Shown: piece after piece, positions 43,251-52,277 of the stretch
How the letters are laid out: every line of letters starts with the position of its first letter
Position numbering within the stretch: position 1 is the stretch's first letter
Assembly: GCA_028280515.1 (NCBI GenBank)
Contig: JANQLP010000228.1
Coordinates: 1 to 64,000 of the forward strand
Direction of reading: 5' to 3'
DNA from: Hyphomicrobiales bacterium
GTDB lineage: Bacteria; Pseudomonadota; Alphaproteobacteria; Rhizobiales; Methyloligellaceae
DNA length: 64,000 nucleotides
Notes under the pieces: generated by a model
What the model saw: the letters and a program-made list of their open reading frames with translations, nothing else
Database searches by the model: none
What the model was told of the DNA's origin: nothing
Program-made: the position numbers and the translations under genes

Positions 43251-44399
43251 ATGGACTTTGCGCTGACAGAGGAGCAAACAGCCATCTTCGACATGGCGCG
43301 CGCCTTTGGCGAGGACCGACTGGCGCCGCATGCCATCGAATGGGACCAGACCCACACCATGCCGGTCAACGTGTTGCGCGAAACGGCCGGGCTCGGCATG
43401 GCCGGTGCTTATGTCGGTGAAGCGCACGGTGGATCCGATCTCACGCGTCTCGATGCCACGCTGATTTTCGAGGGGCTGTCCTATGGCTGCCCGTCGATCG
43501 CGGCGTTTCTCTCGATCCACAATATGTGTGCGTGGATGATCGACAGCTTCGGGTCTGACGATCAGCGCGCGCGGTGGGTCCCGAAACTCTGCGCCATGGA
43601 GGTGACGTCCAGTTACTGCCTGACCGAGCCGGGCTCCGGGTCCGATGCGGCGGCGTTGCGCACCACGGCGCGGCCTGAGGGCAACGAACTGGTTCTCAAC
43701 GGCTCCAAGGCCTTCATCAGCGGTGGCGGATTTTCCGACCTGTACATCGTGATGGTGCGCACCGGAGACGACAGCCCGAAGGGTATATCCGCCGTTCTCG
43801 TCGAAAAGGGAACCGAAGGCCTGTCCTTCGGGGCCAACGAACGCAAGATGGGCTGGAATGCGCAACCCACGGCGGAAGTGCAGTTCGACGATTGCAGGGT
43901 CCCTGCGACGAACATGCTGGGCGAAGAGGGCGCCGGGTTCAAATACGCGATGATGGGGCTCGATGGCGGACGGCTGAACATCGCCGCATGCTCCCTGGGC
44001 GCGGCCCAGTCCGCCCTCGACAAGGCCACGCGTTACGTGCAGGAGCGCAAGGCTTTCGGCAAATCGCTCGCCGACCTGCAGGCGCTGCAGTTCCGGCTGG
44101 CCGACATGGAAACCGAATTGCAGGCCGCGCGGACGTTCCTGCGCCATGCTGCCTGGAAGTTCGATCAGAAGGCACCGGACGCCACCAAGTACTGCGCCAT
44201 GGCCAAGCGCTTCGTCACCGACACCGGCTTCAAGGTTGTGAACGATGCGCTACAGCTTCACGGCGGATACGGCTATCTGACGGAGTTCGGCCTTGAGAAA
44301 CTGGTGCGCGATCTGCGCGTGCATCAGATCCTCGAAGGCACCAACGAAATCATGCGCGTGATCGTGGCGCGCCACATGCTTGATGAGGCGCGCATATGA
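43251..44399 (+). CDS. Isobutyryl-CoA dehydrogenase-type acyl-CoA dehydrogenase
   Basis: 382-residue FAD enzyme that fits the step isobutyryl-CoA to methacrylyl-CoA. MDFALTEEQTAIFDMARAFGEDRLAPHA is the usual ACAD8-type start. SYCLTEPGSGSDAAALRTTA and the C-terminal catalytic Glu region VRDLRVHQILEGTNEIMRVIVAR (Glu near residue 367) are intact. The start at 43251 lies 29 bp after mmsA, and the end overlaps the next gene by ATGA. Operon context with hydrolase, dehydrogenase and mmsA supports valine catabolism. Confidence 0.9.
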   Translation: MDFALTEEQTAIFDMARAFGEDRLAPHAIEWDQTHTMPVNVLRETAGLGMAGAYVGEAHGGSDLTRLDATLIFEGLSYGCPSIAAFLSIHNMCAWMIDSFGSDDQRARWVPKLCAMEVTSSYCLTEPGSGSDAAALRTTARPEGNELVLNGSKAFISGGGFSDLYIVMVRTGDDSPKGISAVLVEKGTEGLSFGANERKMGWNAQPTAEVQFDDCRVPATNMLGEEGAGFKYAMMGLDGGRLNIAACSLGAAQSALDKATRYVQERKAFGKSLADLQALQFRLADMETELQAARTFLRHAAWKFDQKAPDATKYCAMAKRFVTDTGFKVVNDALQLHGGYGYLTEFGLEKLVRDLRVHQILEGTNEIMRVIVARHMLDEARI

Positions 44400-45445
44400 C
44401 AGACAACGATCTGCTGGTCTCGACCGAGGGGCGGATTGGCCGTCTCTGCCTCAACCGTCCCGAGGCGCTGAATGCGCTTACCCATGAGATGGTCCTCGGC
44501 ATCGAACAGGCGCTTATCGACTGGCGCGACGATCCGGCGATCGACGCGGTGCTGATCCTGGCGACCGGCGACCGGTCGTTCTGCGCGGGCGGCGACATTC
44601 AGCTTCTCTACCATTCCGGGCTGAAGAGTCCGGAGCCGGGACGCAGGTTCTGGCGCGACGAGTACCGCATGAACGCGCTGATCAGCACGTACCCAAAACC
44701 CTACATCGCGCTCAAGAACGGCATCACCATGGGTGGCGGCGTCGGTGTGTCGGCGCACGGCTCACATCGCATCGTCACCGAAAAGTCGATGATGGCCATG
44801 CCGGAAACCTCGATCGGCTTCATCCCCGATGTCGGGGGCACGTACCTGTTGTCCCGTGCGCCGGGCGAAACCGGCCTGTATCTGGGGCTGACAGGCGCAC
44901 GCATGAACGCTGCCGATGCCATCTTCGCCGGTTTCGCGGACGATTATGTGCCGAGCGAGCGGTTGCCGGACCTCGTTGCCGCCCTGACAAACGGCACATC
45001 TCCGGATGACGCCGTTTCCGGTGTCGCCGAGACGGCACCCGACGGAAAACTCGAGGCGTTGCAGGACAAGATCACGCAGGCCTTTTCGCGGCCCGATGCG
45101 CTAGGCTGTGTCCACGAGCTGAAGCGAATGGCGGCCGATGGGGACGACTGGGCCGAGAAAACGGGCAACATGATCGCGAGGAACTCACCATTCGCGGTCG
45201 CGGCGACATTCGCCGCCATTCATAAGGCGCGTGAGCTCAAGACGCTAGAGGCGTGCCTGTCCCTTGAATACAACTTTGCCTACCGCGCGATCGCGGGACA
45301 TGAGTTTCTCGAGGGCATTCGCGCCATGGTGATCGACAAGGACAAGACGCCGAACTGGAAGCCCGAGACGCTGGAAGAGGTGACTGCGACCATGGTCGAG
45401 GATGCGCTCGCACCGCTCGGCGAAGCAGAATGGAAGGCCGCGTGA
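44396..45445 (+). CDS. 3-Hydroxyisobutyryl-CoA hydrolase
   Basis: Crotonase-fold thioesterase, 349 residues, longer than enoyl-CoA hydratases and typical of HIBCH. FCAGGDIQLLYHSG (near residue 62), KNGITMGGGVGVSAHGSHRI and MAMPETSIGFIPDVGGTYLLSR (oxyanion hole and catalytic Glu) match. It releases 3-hydroxyisobutyrate, the substrate of the next gene's product. Its start overlaps the dehydrogenase gene by 4 bp. Confidence 0.92.
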   Translation: MTDNDLLVSTEGRIGRLCLNRPEALNALTHEMVLGIEQALIDWRDDPAIDAVLILATGDRSFCAGGDIQLLYHSGLKSPEPGRRFWRDEYRMNALISTYPKPYIALKNGITMGGGVGVSAHGSHRIVTEKSMMAMPETSIGFIPDVGGTYLLSRAPGETGLYLGLTGARMNAADAIFAGFADDYVPSERLPDLVAALTNGTSPDDAVSGVAETAPDGKLEALQDKITQAFSRPDALGCVHELKRMAADGDDWAEKTGNMIARNSPFAVAATFAAIHKARELKTLEACLSLEYNFAYRAIAGHEFLEGIRAMVIDKDKTPNWKPETLEEVTATMVEDALAPLGEAEWKAA

Positions 45446-45456
45446 GGGAGGGAGCA

Positions 45457-46356
45457 ATGGCGAGCATCGGCTTTATCGGCCTTGGCAATATGGGCATCCC
45501 CATGGCGCTCAACCTGCAGAACGCCGGCCATGAGGTGCGTGGGTTCGATGTGAGCGACGGCGCCCGTGGGGCGGCGCGCGAAAAGGGCCTGCAGATTGCC
45601 GAGAGCAACGCCGACGCCGCGCGCAACGCCGACACTGTCATACTGATGCTGCCCGATGGTCCTATCGTCGAAGCCGTGGCGGCAGAGGTGCTGGGCGCAA
45701 TGGAAAAGGGCGCACTTCTGATCGACTGCTCGACCATCGACGTGGCAACCGCACGCAAGGTACATGAACAGGGGGATGCTGCCGGCATCCTATGTCTCGA
45801 TGCGCCCGTCTCGGGCGGTGTGGTCGGCGCGGAAGCCGGCAGTTTGACCTTCATGGTCGGAGGCTCCGATGCGGCCTTCGAAAAGGGCGAACCGCTGTTC
45901 GACATCATGGGCAACCGCGGCGTGCACTGCGGCGAGGGCGGCGCCGGTCAGGCCGCCAAAATCTGCAACAACATGCTGCTGGGCGTCTCGATGATCGGCG
46001 CCTGCGAGGCTTTCGCGCTGGCCGAAAAGCTCGGTCTCTCCCAGGCGGCCCTGTTCGACGTCGTTTCAACATCGTCCGGCTCCTGCTGGTCTGTGAACAC
46101 ATATTGCCCGGTGCCGGGCGTCGGTCCGCAGAGCCCGGCGGACAACGCGTACAAACCCGGCTTTGCCGCCGCGCTGATGCTGAAGGACCTTGGTCTCTCG
46201 CAACAGGCGGCTGATGATTGTGACGCGGCGACCCCGCTGGGCCGTCACGCCACGGACTTGTATGCCGCCATGGTCGAAGCCGGAAAGGGCGGTGCGGATT
46301 TCTCCGGCATCATCGAATACATCCAGTCAAACAGCCGAAAGGCCCTTGCATCATGA
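45457..46356 (+). CDS. mmsB: 3-Hydroxyisobutyrate dehydrogenase
   Basis: NAD-dependent beta-hydroxyacid dehydrogenase, 299 residues. Rossmann loop [16 protein letters not shown], substrate loop [22 protein letters not shown] and the catalytic Lys in [15 protein letters not shown] (near residue 170) are all present. It oxidises 3-hydroxyisobutyrate to methylmalonate semialdehyde for MmsA. The ATG at 45457 follows GGGAGGGAG. Its end overlaps the enoyl-CoA hydratase gene by 4 bp. Confidence 0.95.
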   Translation: MASIGFIGLGNMGIPMALNLQNAGHEVRGFDVSDGARGAAREKGLQIAESNADAARNADTVILMLPDGPIVEAVAAEVLGAMEKGALLIDCSTIDVATARKVHEQGDAAGILCLDAPVSGGVVGAEAGSLTFMVGGSDAAFEKGEPLFDIMGNRGVHCGEGGAGQAAKICNNMLLGVSMIGACEAFALAEKLGLSQAALFDVVSTSSGSCWSVNTYCPVPGVGPQSPADNAYKPGFAAALMLKDLGLSQQAADDCDAATPLGRHATDLYAAMVEAGKGGADFSGIIEYIQSNSRKALAS

Positions 46357-47123
46357 GCGACACAGTCCTGTTGAAAAAGGAGGGACGGGTCGCCGTCCTG
46401 ACACTGAACCGTCCCGAAGCGCTGAACGCGCTGAACGGCGAACTGATGACGGCGTTGACCGACCATGTCGAGCAACTGTCCGAAGACCCGGACACCGGCT
46501 GCATCGTCATCACCGGGTCCGAGAAGGCCTTTGCGGCGGGCGCGGACATCAAGGAGATGTCGGACAAGAGCTACATGGATATGTACCTCACCGAGCATTT
46601 CGCCCGTTTCAACGACATCGCGGCCTGCCGGTTGCCGACGATCGCGGCGGTCAGCGGCTACGCGCTCGGCGGCGGCTGTGAGCTTGCCATGATCTGCGAC
46701 ATGATCTTTGCCGCCGACACGGCGAAGTTCGGTCAGCCCGAAATCAAGCTCGCCGTCATTCCTGGGATCGGCGGCACGCAGCGGCTCACGCATGCCGTCG
46801 GCAAGGCCAAGGCAATGGATCTCATTCTCACCGGGCGGATGATGGACGCGGACGAAGCAGAGCGCAGCGGTCTGGTCGCGCGCGTCGTTCCCGCCGACGA
46901 ACTGATGAAAGTGACGATGAAGGCGGCAGCCGAGATCGCGGGTTTCTCGCGTCCTTCGGTTTTTGCCGCGAAGGAGGCAATCAACCGGGCTCAGGAGACG
47001 ACCCTCGCCGAGGGGCTGCTGTTCGAGCGCCGAATTTTTCAGCCTCTGTTTGCAACGGAAGATCAGAAGGAGGGCATGGCGGCCTTCATTGAGAAGCGCC
47101 CGCCGAAGTTCAAACACCAATAG
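46353..47123 (+). CDS. Enoyl-CoA hydratase
   Basis: 256-residue crotonase-fold hydratase. [14 protein letters not shown] (CoA/oxyanion loop), [13 protein letters not shown] and [18 protein letters not shown] carry the two catalytic Glu residues at the usual places. In this operon it would hydrate methacrylyl-CoA to 3-hydroxyisobutyryl-CoA, completing the valine route from isobutyryl-CoA. It is preceded by a 4-bp overlap and followed by 99 bp before the ligase gene. Confidence 0.92.
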   Translation: MSDTVLLKKEGRVAVLTLNRPEALNALNGELMTALTDHVEQLSEDPDTGCIVITGSEKAFAAGADIKEMSDKSYMDMYLTEHFARFNDIAACRLPTIAAVSGYALGGGCELAMICDMIFAADTAKFGQPEIKLAVIPGIGGTQRLTHAVGKAKAMDLILTGRMMDADEAERSGLVARVVPADELMKVTMKAAAEIAGFSRPSVFAAKEAINRAQETTLAEGLLFERRIFQPLFATEDQKEGMAAFIEKRPPKFKHQ

Positions 47124-47206
47124 GGAACGCAAACTCCGCCGGTCCGAATTTCGGACGTTGGCAAAGTGGCGGATTTGCGGACCAGCGCCGGCGAGACGCC
47201 GTGCAT

Positions 47207-47214
47207 AAGGGAGG
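47207..47214 (+). promoter_or_regulatory. Ribosome-binding site that selects a TTG start
   Basis: AAGGGAGG ends 8 nt before the TTG at 47223. An in-frame ATG at 47166 would translate this sequence as IREEHVL and has no such site of its own. Confidence 0.7.
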
Positions 47215-47222
47215 AACACGTT

Positions 47223-49214
47223 TTGACGACCGAGATCGTCCTGCCGGACGGGCTGGATACGATTCCGAAATTGCTGGACCGGAACGCGCGTGAATTCGGC
47301 GACGCCGCCGCATGCCGCGAAAAGGAGTTCGGCATCTGGCAGAGTTGGACGTGGGCACAGGTCCGCGACGAGGTCGACCAACTGGCCCTGGGCATGATCG
47401 AGCTCGGTCTTCGGGAAGGCGACCACGTCGCGATCATCGGCAACAACCGCCCGCATCTTTATTGGGCCATGGTCGCGAGCCAGGCCTGCGGTGCTATTCC
47501 GGTTCCGCTCTATCAGGACAGCGTGGCCGAGGAGATGGCGTATGTGCTGAAGCACTGCGGCGCGCGATTTGCCGTGGTCGAAGACCAGGAGCAGGTGGAC
47601 AAACTCCTGGAGATGAGCGGCAAGACGCCAAGTCTGAAACAGATCGTCTATCTCGACCCGCGCGGGCTCCGCAAATACGATCACACCTCCATGCATCCCT
47701 ATACGGATGTGCAGAAGCTCGGCGTGGATCAGGCCGATGCGATCCGCGGCCCCAAGAAGCCGACGTTGCGCGAGGAACTGGACCGGCGCAAGGAGACGGC
47801 GAACGGCGACGACACCTGCATCATTCTCTATACATCCGGTACGACGGGCCGGCCCAAGGGCGTGGTTCTGTCGAACTACAACATCATCGCCACCGCCAAG
47901 ACCTCATCCGAGTTCGACCATCTGTCGTCCAAGGACAGCGTGCTCGCCTATCTGCCCATGGCGTGGGTCGGCGACTTCATCTTCTCCATCGGGCAGTCAT
48001 ACTGGACCGGCTTCTGCGTGTCCTGCCCCGAAAGTCCGGAAACCATGCATCAGGACATGCGGGAGATCGGGCCCACCTATTTCTTTGCGCCGCCGCGCTT
48101 TTATGAGGGACTGATCACCAGCGTGGCGATCCGCATGGAGGATGCGAGCCCCCTCAAACAACGCCTGTACAAATACTTCATGGATCACGCGCGCGCGGTC
48201 GGCGGCGCGATCCTTGACGGCAAGCCGGTTGGACCGTGGGCGCGGGTGAAATACCTCTTGGGGAGCATTCTCATATACGGGCCGCTGAAGAATACGCTGG
48301 GCATCTCGCGGGTGCGTGTCGGCTATACGGCGGGTGAGGCGATCGGGCCGGAGATCTTCGAGTTTTACCGGTCTCTCGGCATCAACCTGAAGCAGCTTTA
48401 CGGGCAGACCGAGGCGGCTGTCTTCGTCACGCAACAGCCCGACGGCGAGGTGCGTGCGGATACGGTCGGTGTCCCGTCGCCGGGCGTCGAGATCAGGATC
48501 GACGACAATGGCGAGGTCTTCTACCGGTCGCCGGGCGTGTTCCAGGTCTACTTCAAGAACAAGAAGAGCACGGCGGAGACCAAGGACAAGGAAGGCTGGG
48601 TCGCCACCGGGGATGCCGGCTTCATCGAGCCGTCCACGGGCCACCTGCGCATCATCGATCGCGCCAAGGATGTGGGCAAGATGCGCGATGGCTCGATGTT
48701 CGCGCCCAAATATGTCGAGAACAAACTCAAATTCTATCCGAACATCTTGGAAGCCGTGGTGTTCGGCGATGGCCGCGACCGGTGCTGTGCCTTCATCAAC
48801 ATCGATCTGACCGCGGTCGGAAACTGGGCCGAACGCAATAACATCACCTACGGGTCCTATCAGGAACTGGCCGGCCACGAGCAGGTCCTGGCCATGATCC
48901 AGGGGCATGTGGAGGAGGTGAACGAGAGCGTCGCGCGCGACGAGATGCTGTCGGCCTGCCAGATCCATCGTTTCCTCGTCCTGCACAAGCAGCTCGACGC
49001 CGACGACGGGGAACTGACGCGCACGCAGAAGGTGCGCCGGCGGCCGATCGAAGAGAAGTACACCGATCTCATCGAGGCTCTCTACGACGGGTCGGAAACC
49101 GTGTTCGCGGATACAGAAGTGACCTACGAGGACGGCCGCAAGGGCCGCATCGCGGCGACGCTTGAAATCCGCGATGCCAGGGTCGTCGGTGCGGAAAGGA
49201 TGGCGGCGGAATGA
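47223..49214 (+). CDS. Long-chain-type acyl-CoA ligase linked to a Liv importer
   Basis: AMP-forming ligase of about 663 residues, longer than short-chain ligases. P-loop ILYTSGTTGRPKG (near residue 203), LKQLYGQTEAAVF, VATGDAGFIEPSTGHLRIIDR and the C-terminal LTRTQKVRRRPIEEKY with the catalytic Lys are present. This ligase type is regularly found ahead of branched-chain-type ABC genes in alphaproteobacteria, and presumably activates the imported acid. The gene overlaps livG by ATGA. TTG start as argued under the ribosome-binding site. The substrate is unknown (fatty, aromatic or branched acid). Confidence 0.88.
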   Translation: MTTEIVLPDGLDTIPKLLDRNAREFGDAAACREKEFGIWQSWTWAQVRDEVDQLALGMIELGLREGDHVAIIGNNRPHLYWAMVASQACGAIPVPLYQDSVAEEMAYVLKHCGARFAVVEDQEQVDKLLEMSGKTPSLKQIVYLDPRGLRKYDHTSMHPYTDVQKLGVDQADAIRGPKKPTLREELDRRKETANGDDTCIILYTSGTTGRPKGVVLSNYNIIATAKTSSEFDHLSSKDSVLAYLPMAWVGDFIFSIGQSYWTGFCVSCPESPETMHQDMREIGPTYFFAPPRFYEGLITSVAIRMEDASPLKQRLYKYFMDHARAVGGAILDGKPVGPWARVKYLLGSILIYGPLKNTLGISRVRVGYTAGEAIGPEIFEFYRSLGINLKQLYGQTEAAVFVTQQPDGEVRADTVGVPSPGVEIRIDDNGEVFYRSPGVFQVYFKNKKSTAETKDKEGWVATGDAGFIEPSTGHLRIIDRAKDVGKMRDGSMFAPKYVENKLKFYPNILEAVVFGDGRDRCCAFINIDLTAVGNWAERNNITYGSYQELAGHEQVLAMIQGHVEEVNESVARDEMLSACQIHRFLVLHKQLDADDGELTRTQKVRRRPIEEKYTDLIEALYDGSETVFADTEVTYEDGRKGRIAATLEIRDARVVGAERMAAE

Positions 49215-50029
49215 ACGTGATGACCAAACCCACCATCACCGAAGATCACCGTACCATCGGAGACGTGCAGATGGAGGTCAAGAACATCACGCTGCGGTTC
49301 GGCGGCGTGACCGCCATCCACAACACGTCGTTCAATATCCGTCACGGAGAAATCCGCGCGATCATCGGCCCGAACGGCGCCGGGAAGACCTCGATGCTGA
49401 ACGTCATCAACGGTTTCTATCATCCCCAGGAAGGCACGATCACGTTCAAGGGCGAGGAACGCCGCGACATGCGGCCCCACATCGCCGCGACGCAGGGAAT
49501 CGCGCGCACGTTCCAGAACGTCGCGCTGTTCAAGGGCATGACGACGCTCGACAACATCATGACCGGCCGTTCGCTGAAGATGAAGAAGAACATCTTCTGG
49601 CAGATCCTCTACGAGGGGCCAGCGAAAATGGAGGAAATCGAGAACCGCAAGTTCGTCGAGACGATCATCGATTTCCTCGAAATCCAGCACATCCGCCGCA
49701 TGCCGGTCGGCAAGCTCCCCTACGGGCTGCAGAAGCGCGTGGAGCTCGGCCGGGCACTGGCAATGGAACCGGAGCTGCTTCTGCTCGACGAGCCGATGGC
49801 CGGCATGAACGTCGAGGAGAAAGAGGACATGTCGCGGTTCATCATCGACATCAACGAGGAATTCGGCACCACCATCGCGCTCATCGAGCACGACATGGGT
49901 GTGGTGATGGACCTGTCCGACCGCGTGGTGGTGCTGGACCATGGCGAGCTGATCGCCGACGGCACGCCGGACGAGGTGCAGAAAAACCAGGATGTGATCG
50001 ACGCCTATCTGGGGGTGGCACACGACTGA
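49211..50029 (+). CDS. livG: Liv-type ABC importer ATPase 1 (LivG family)
   Basis: 272 residues. Walker A GPNGAGKTS (53-61), Q-loop TFQNVALF, a degenerate signature LPYGLQKRVELGRAL as usual for LivG proteins, Walker B LLLLDEPMAGM and switch IALIEHDM. It energises uptake together with LivF. Translationally coupled to the ligase gene by a 4-bp overlap, and 57 bp ahead of livH. Confidence 0.92.
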   Translation: MNVMTKPTITEDHRTIGDVQMEVKNITLRFGGVTAIHNTSFNIRHGEIRAIIGPNGAGKTSMLNVINGFYHPQEGTITFKGEERRDMRPHIAATQGIARTFQNVALFKGMTTLDNIMTGRSLKMKKNIFWQILYEGPAKMEEIENRKFVETIIDFLEIQHIRRMPVGKLPYGLQKRVELGRALAMEPELLLLDEPMAGMNVEEKEDMSRFIIDINEEFGTTIALIEHDMGVVMDLSDRVVVLDHGELIADGTPDEVQKNQDVIDAYLGVAHD

Positions 50030-50086
50030 GACGAAAGGCGCGCGCGGGCGCGGAAAACCGGCAGGCGCGCCAATGGGAGGAAACGC

Positions 50087-51058
50087 ATGCTGTTCTTTTT
50101 AGAAACCGTCATCAGCGGGCTTCTCGCCGGTGTGATGTACTCGCTGGTCGCGCTTGGTTTCGTGCTCATCTTCAAGGCATCCGGCGTGTTCAACTTCGCG
50201 CAGGGCGTGCTCGCGCTGTTCGCGGCACTCACGCTGGTGGGTTTGTTGAGCGGCACCACGCCTTTCACCCATGTCGACAACCCGGCGCTCGCGATGCCGG
50301 CCTGGGCGGCGATCCCGGCCACCATTCTTGTGATGGTCCTGATCGCCGTGCTCGTGGAACGGTTCATCCTGCGCCATCTCGTCAACCAGGATCAGATCAT
50401 CCTGTTCATGTCGATGGTCGGCCTGGCCTACGTTCTTGAAGGCGCGGGTGACATCATCTGGGGCTCCGACGTAAAGGTCATCGATCTTGGCCTGCCGCAG
50501 GGGGCATGGGACTGGCTCCTCGACTCACACGGCCTGTATATCGAGAAGATCGAACTGGTCGCCGCCGGGGTGGCCGGCGCGCTCGTGATCGTGCTCGCCA
50601 TCTTCTTCCAGAAGACGCGCATCGGCCGCGCTTTGCGCGCCGTGGCGGACGATCACCAGGCGGCCCTGTCGGTCGGGATTTCGCTGCGCACCATCTGGAT
50701 CATCGTCTGGTCCGTCGCCGGTGTCGTCGCGCTCGTGACCGGCGTCATGTGGGGCGCGAAATCCGGCATACAGTTCTCGCTGTCGCTGATCGCGTTGAAG
50801 GCGCTTCCGGTTCTGATCCTCGGCGGTTTTGAGTCCATTCCCGGCGCTATCGTCGGTGGTCTGATCATCGGCGTGGGCGAGAAGCTCGCGGAGGTTTACG
50901 GCGGGGAAGTCATCGTTGCCCTGTTCGGACGCTGGATCGAGATCGACCCCGGCATCTTCACCGCGACCGAAAACTGGTTCGCCTACGTGTTGGCGCTCGT
51001 GTTCCTGCTGTTCAGGCCGCAGGGCCTGTTCGGTGAGAAGATCATCGAGCGGGTGTAG
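50087..51058 (+). CDS. livH: Liv-type ABC importer permease (LivH family)
   Basis: 323-residue inner-membrane protein with about eight hydrophobic segments. GVMYSLVALGFVLIFKASGVFNFAQG (residues 17-42) is a LivH hallmark, and RALRAVADDHQAALSVGI contains the ATPase-coupling loop. AEVYGGEVIVALFG and LFRPQGLFGEKIIERV close it. It is preceded by GGGAGGA and followed 9 bp later by livM. Confidence 0.94.
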   Translation: MLFFLETVISGLLAGVMYSLVALGFVLIFKASGVFNFAQGVLALFAALTLVGLLSGTTPFTHVDNPALAMPAWAAIPATILVMVLIAVLVERFILRHLVNQDQIILFMSMVGLAYVLEGAGDIIWGSDVKVIDLGLPQGAWDWLLDSHGLYIEKIELVAAGVAGALVIVLAIFFQKTRIGRALRAVADDHQAALSVGISLRTIWIIVWSVAGVVALVTGVMWGAKSGIQFSLSLIALKALPVLILGGFESIPGAIVGGLIIGVGEKLAEVYGGEVIVALFGRWIEIDPGIFTATENWFAYVLALVFLLFRPQGLFGEKIIERV

Positions 51059-51067
51059 GAGGGCGGC

Positions 51068-52144
51068 ATGTTCTATCGCGAGAGTGGACAGTTCAAGACC
51101 GGCTACGCCGCCGACCAGGCTGTATTCCCGATCCTTCAGGACCGGTGGGGCGTGTTGCTCATGCTCATCATCGGCTTCGTCGGCGTCCCGCTGGTCATCG
51201 ACGACTACTGGGCGAACGCGGTGTTCATTCCGTTTCTGGCCTATTCGCTCGCCGCACTCGGGCTGAACATCCTGACCGGCTATTGCGGACAGCTCTCGCT
51301 CGGAACCGGTGGCTTTCTCGCCGTGGGCGCTTATTCGTCCTACAAGCTCATGACCGGCTTTCCGGAATTGGACATGATCCTTGTGCTGCTCGGCGCCGGC
51401 GCGATCACCGCGCTTGTCGGATTGCTGTTCGGGCTGCCGTCCCTGCGCATCAAGGGGTTCTATCTGGCCGTGGCGACTCTGGCCGCGCAGTTCTTCCTGA
51501 TCTGGCTGTTTTACAAGGTGCCGTGGTTCTACAACTACAATGCGACCGGGCAGATCACCGTTCCGCCGCGCGAGGCGCTCGGATTCCTGGTCACAACACA
51601 GAAGGCGGATATCGTTGTCCGCTATCTGTTCATCCTGAGCATCGTCACCGTCTTTGCGATCGCGGCGAAGAACATGGTGCGCGGGCGCATCGGTCGCAGC
51701 TGGATGGCCATCCGCGACATGGACATCGCGGCGGAGCTGATCGGCATCCGCCCCTTCGCGACCAAGCTCAGCGCGTTTGCCGTGTCCTCGTTCTTCATCG
51801 GTGTCGCCGGTGCGCTGATCTTCAGCGTCTGGCTCGGCGCGGCAGAGTCCGGCGAGACGTTCGGCATTATCGAGTCGTTCCTGGTGCTGTTCATGATCAT
51901 CATCGGCGGGCTGGGCAGCGTGCTCGGGTCGTTCCTCGGCGCGGCCTTCATCGTGCTGATGCCGATCGGGGTGAAGAATGTGCTGGTCGACTGGTTCGGC
52001 TTTACCGCCGTCTTCGCGAAGCATGTCGAGATCACGACGTTCGGGGTGCTGATCATCTTCTTCCTGATCGTCGAGCCCCACGGACTTGCGCGCCTGTGGC
52101 AGATCATCAAGGAGAAGATGAGGCTTTGGCCGTTTCCGCATTGA
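51068..52144 (+). CDS. livM: Liv-type ABC importer permease (LivM family)
   Basis: 358 residues, multiple membrane segments. YSLAALGLNILTGYCGQLSLGTGGFLAVGAY (near residue 60) is the LivM signature. RSWMAIRDMDIAAELIGIRPFATKLSAFAVSSF contains the coupling loop, and the C-terminus ends EPHGLARLWQIIKEK. It pairs with LivH. GGAGGG ribosome-binding site directly after the livH stop. Confidence 0.94.
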   Translation: MFYRESGQFKTGYAADQAVFPILQDRWGVLLMLIIGFVGVPLVIDDYWANAVFIPFLAYSLAALGLNILTGYCGQLSLGTGGFLAVGAYSSYKLMTGFPELDMILVLLGAGAITALVGLLFGLPSLRIKGFYLAVATLAAQFFLIWLFYKVPWFYNYNATGQITVPPREALGFLVTTQKADIVVRYLFILSIVTVFAIAAKNMVRGRIGRSWMAIRDMDIAAELIGIRPFATKLSAFAVSSFFIGVAGALIFSVWLGAAESGETFGIIESFLVLFMIIIGGLGSVLGSFLGAAFIVLMPIGVKNVLVDWFGFTAVFAKHVEITTFGVLIIFFLIVEPHGLARLWQIIKEKMRLWPFPH

Positions 52145-52277
52145 CAGGATTTAACGGAACCCGCGGCTTTCGCGGTCAGGGGAGGCGAAATCGTGATTGA
52201 GCCAAGGCTCCGTCACACCGGACTTCAAGGCAAGGTGCCGGAACGCATTCGAGCACCATTTTAAGGGAGGAAAGCAA

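Noticed and set aside
47142-47156. Small palindrome GTCCGAA-T-TTCGGAC in the gap before the ligase gene
   Set aside because: The 1-nt loop cannot form a hairpin as RNA and no regulator context supports it as an operator. It may be chance.
47166-47222. ATG start at 47166 for the acyl-CoA ligase
   Set aside because: It would translate the clear AAGGGAGG ribosome-binding site, and the TTG at 47223 has the proper spacing.
46245-47696. Long minus-strand open frame opposite mmsB end, enoyl-CoA hydratase and ligase start
   Set aside because: Crosses three well-supported plus-strand genes and shows no motif.
50525-52141. Open frame of about 540 codons on the minus strand opposite livH and livM
   Set aside because: Very hydrophilic Asp/Arg/His-rich translation, the mirror of two hydrophobic permeases. 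No ribosome-binding site or family.
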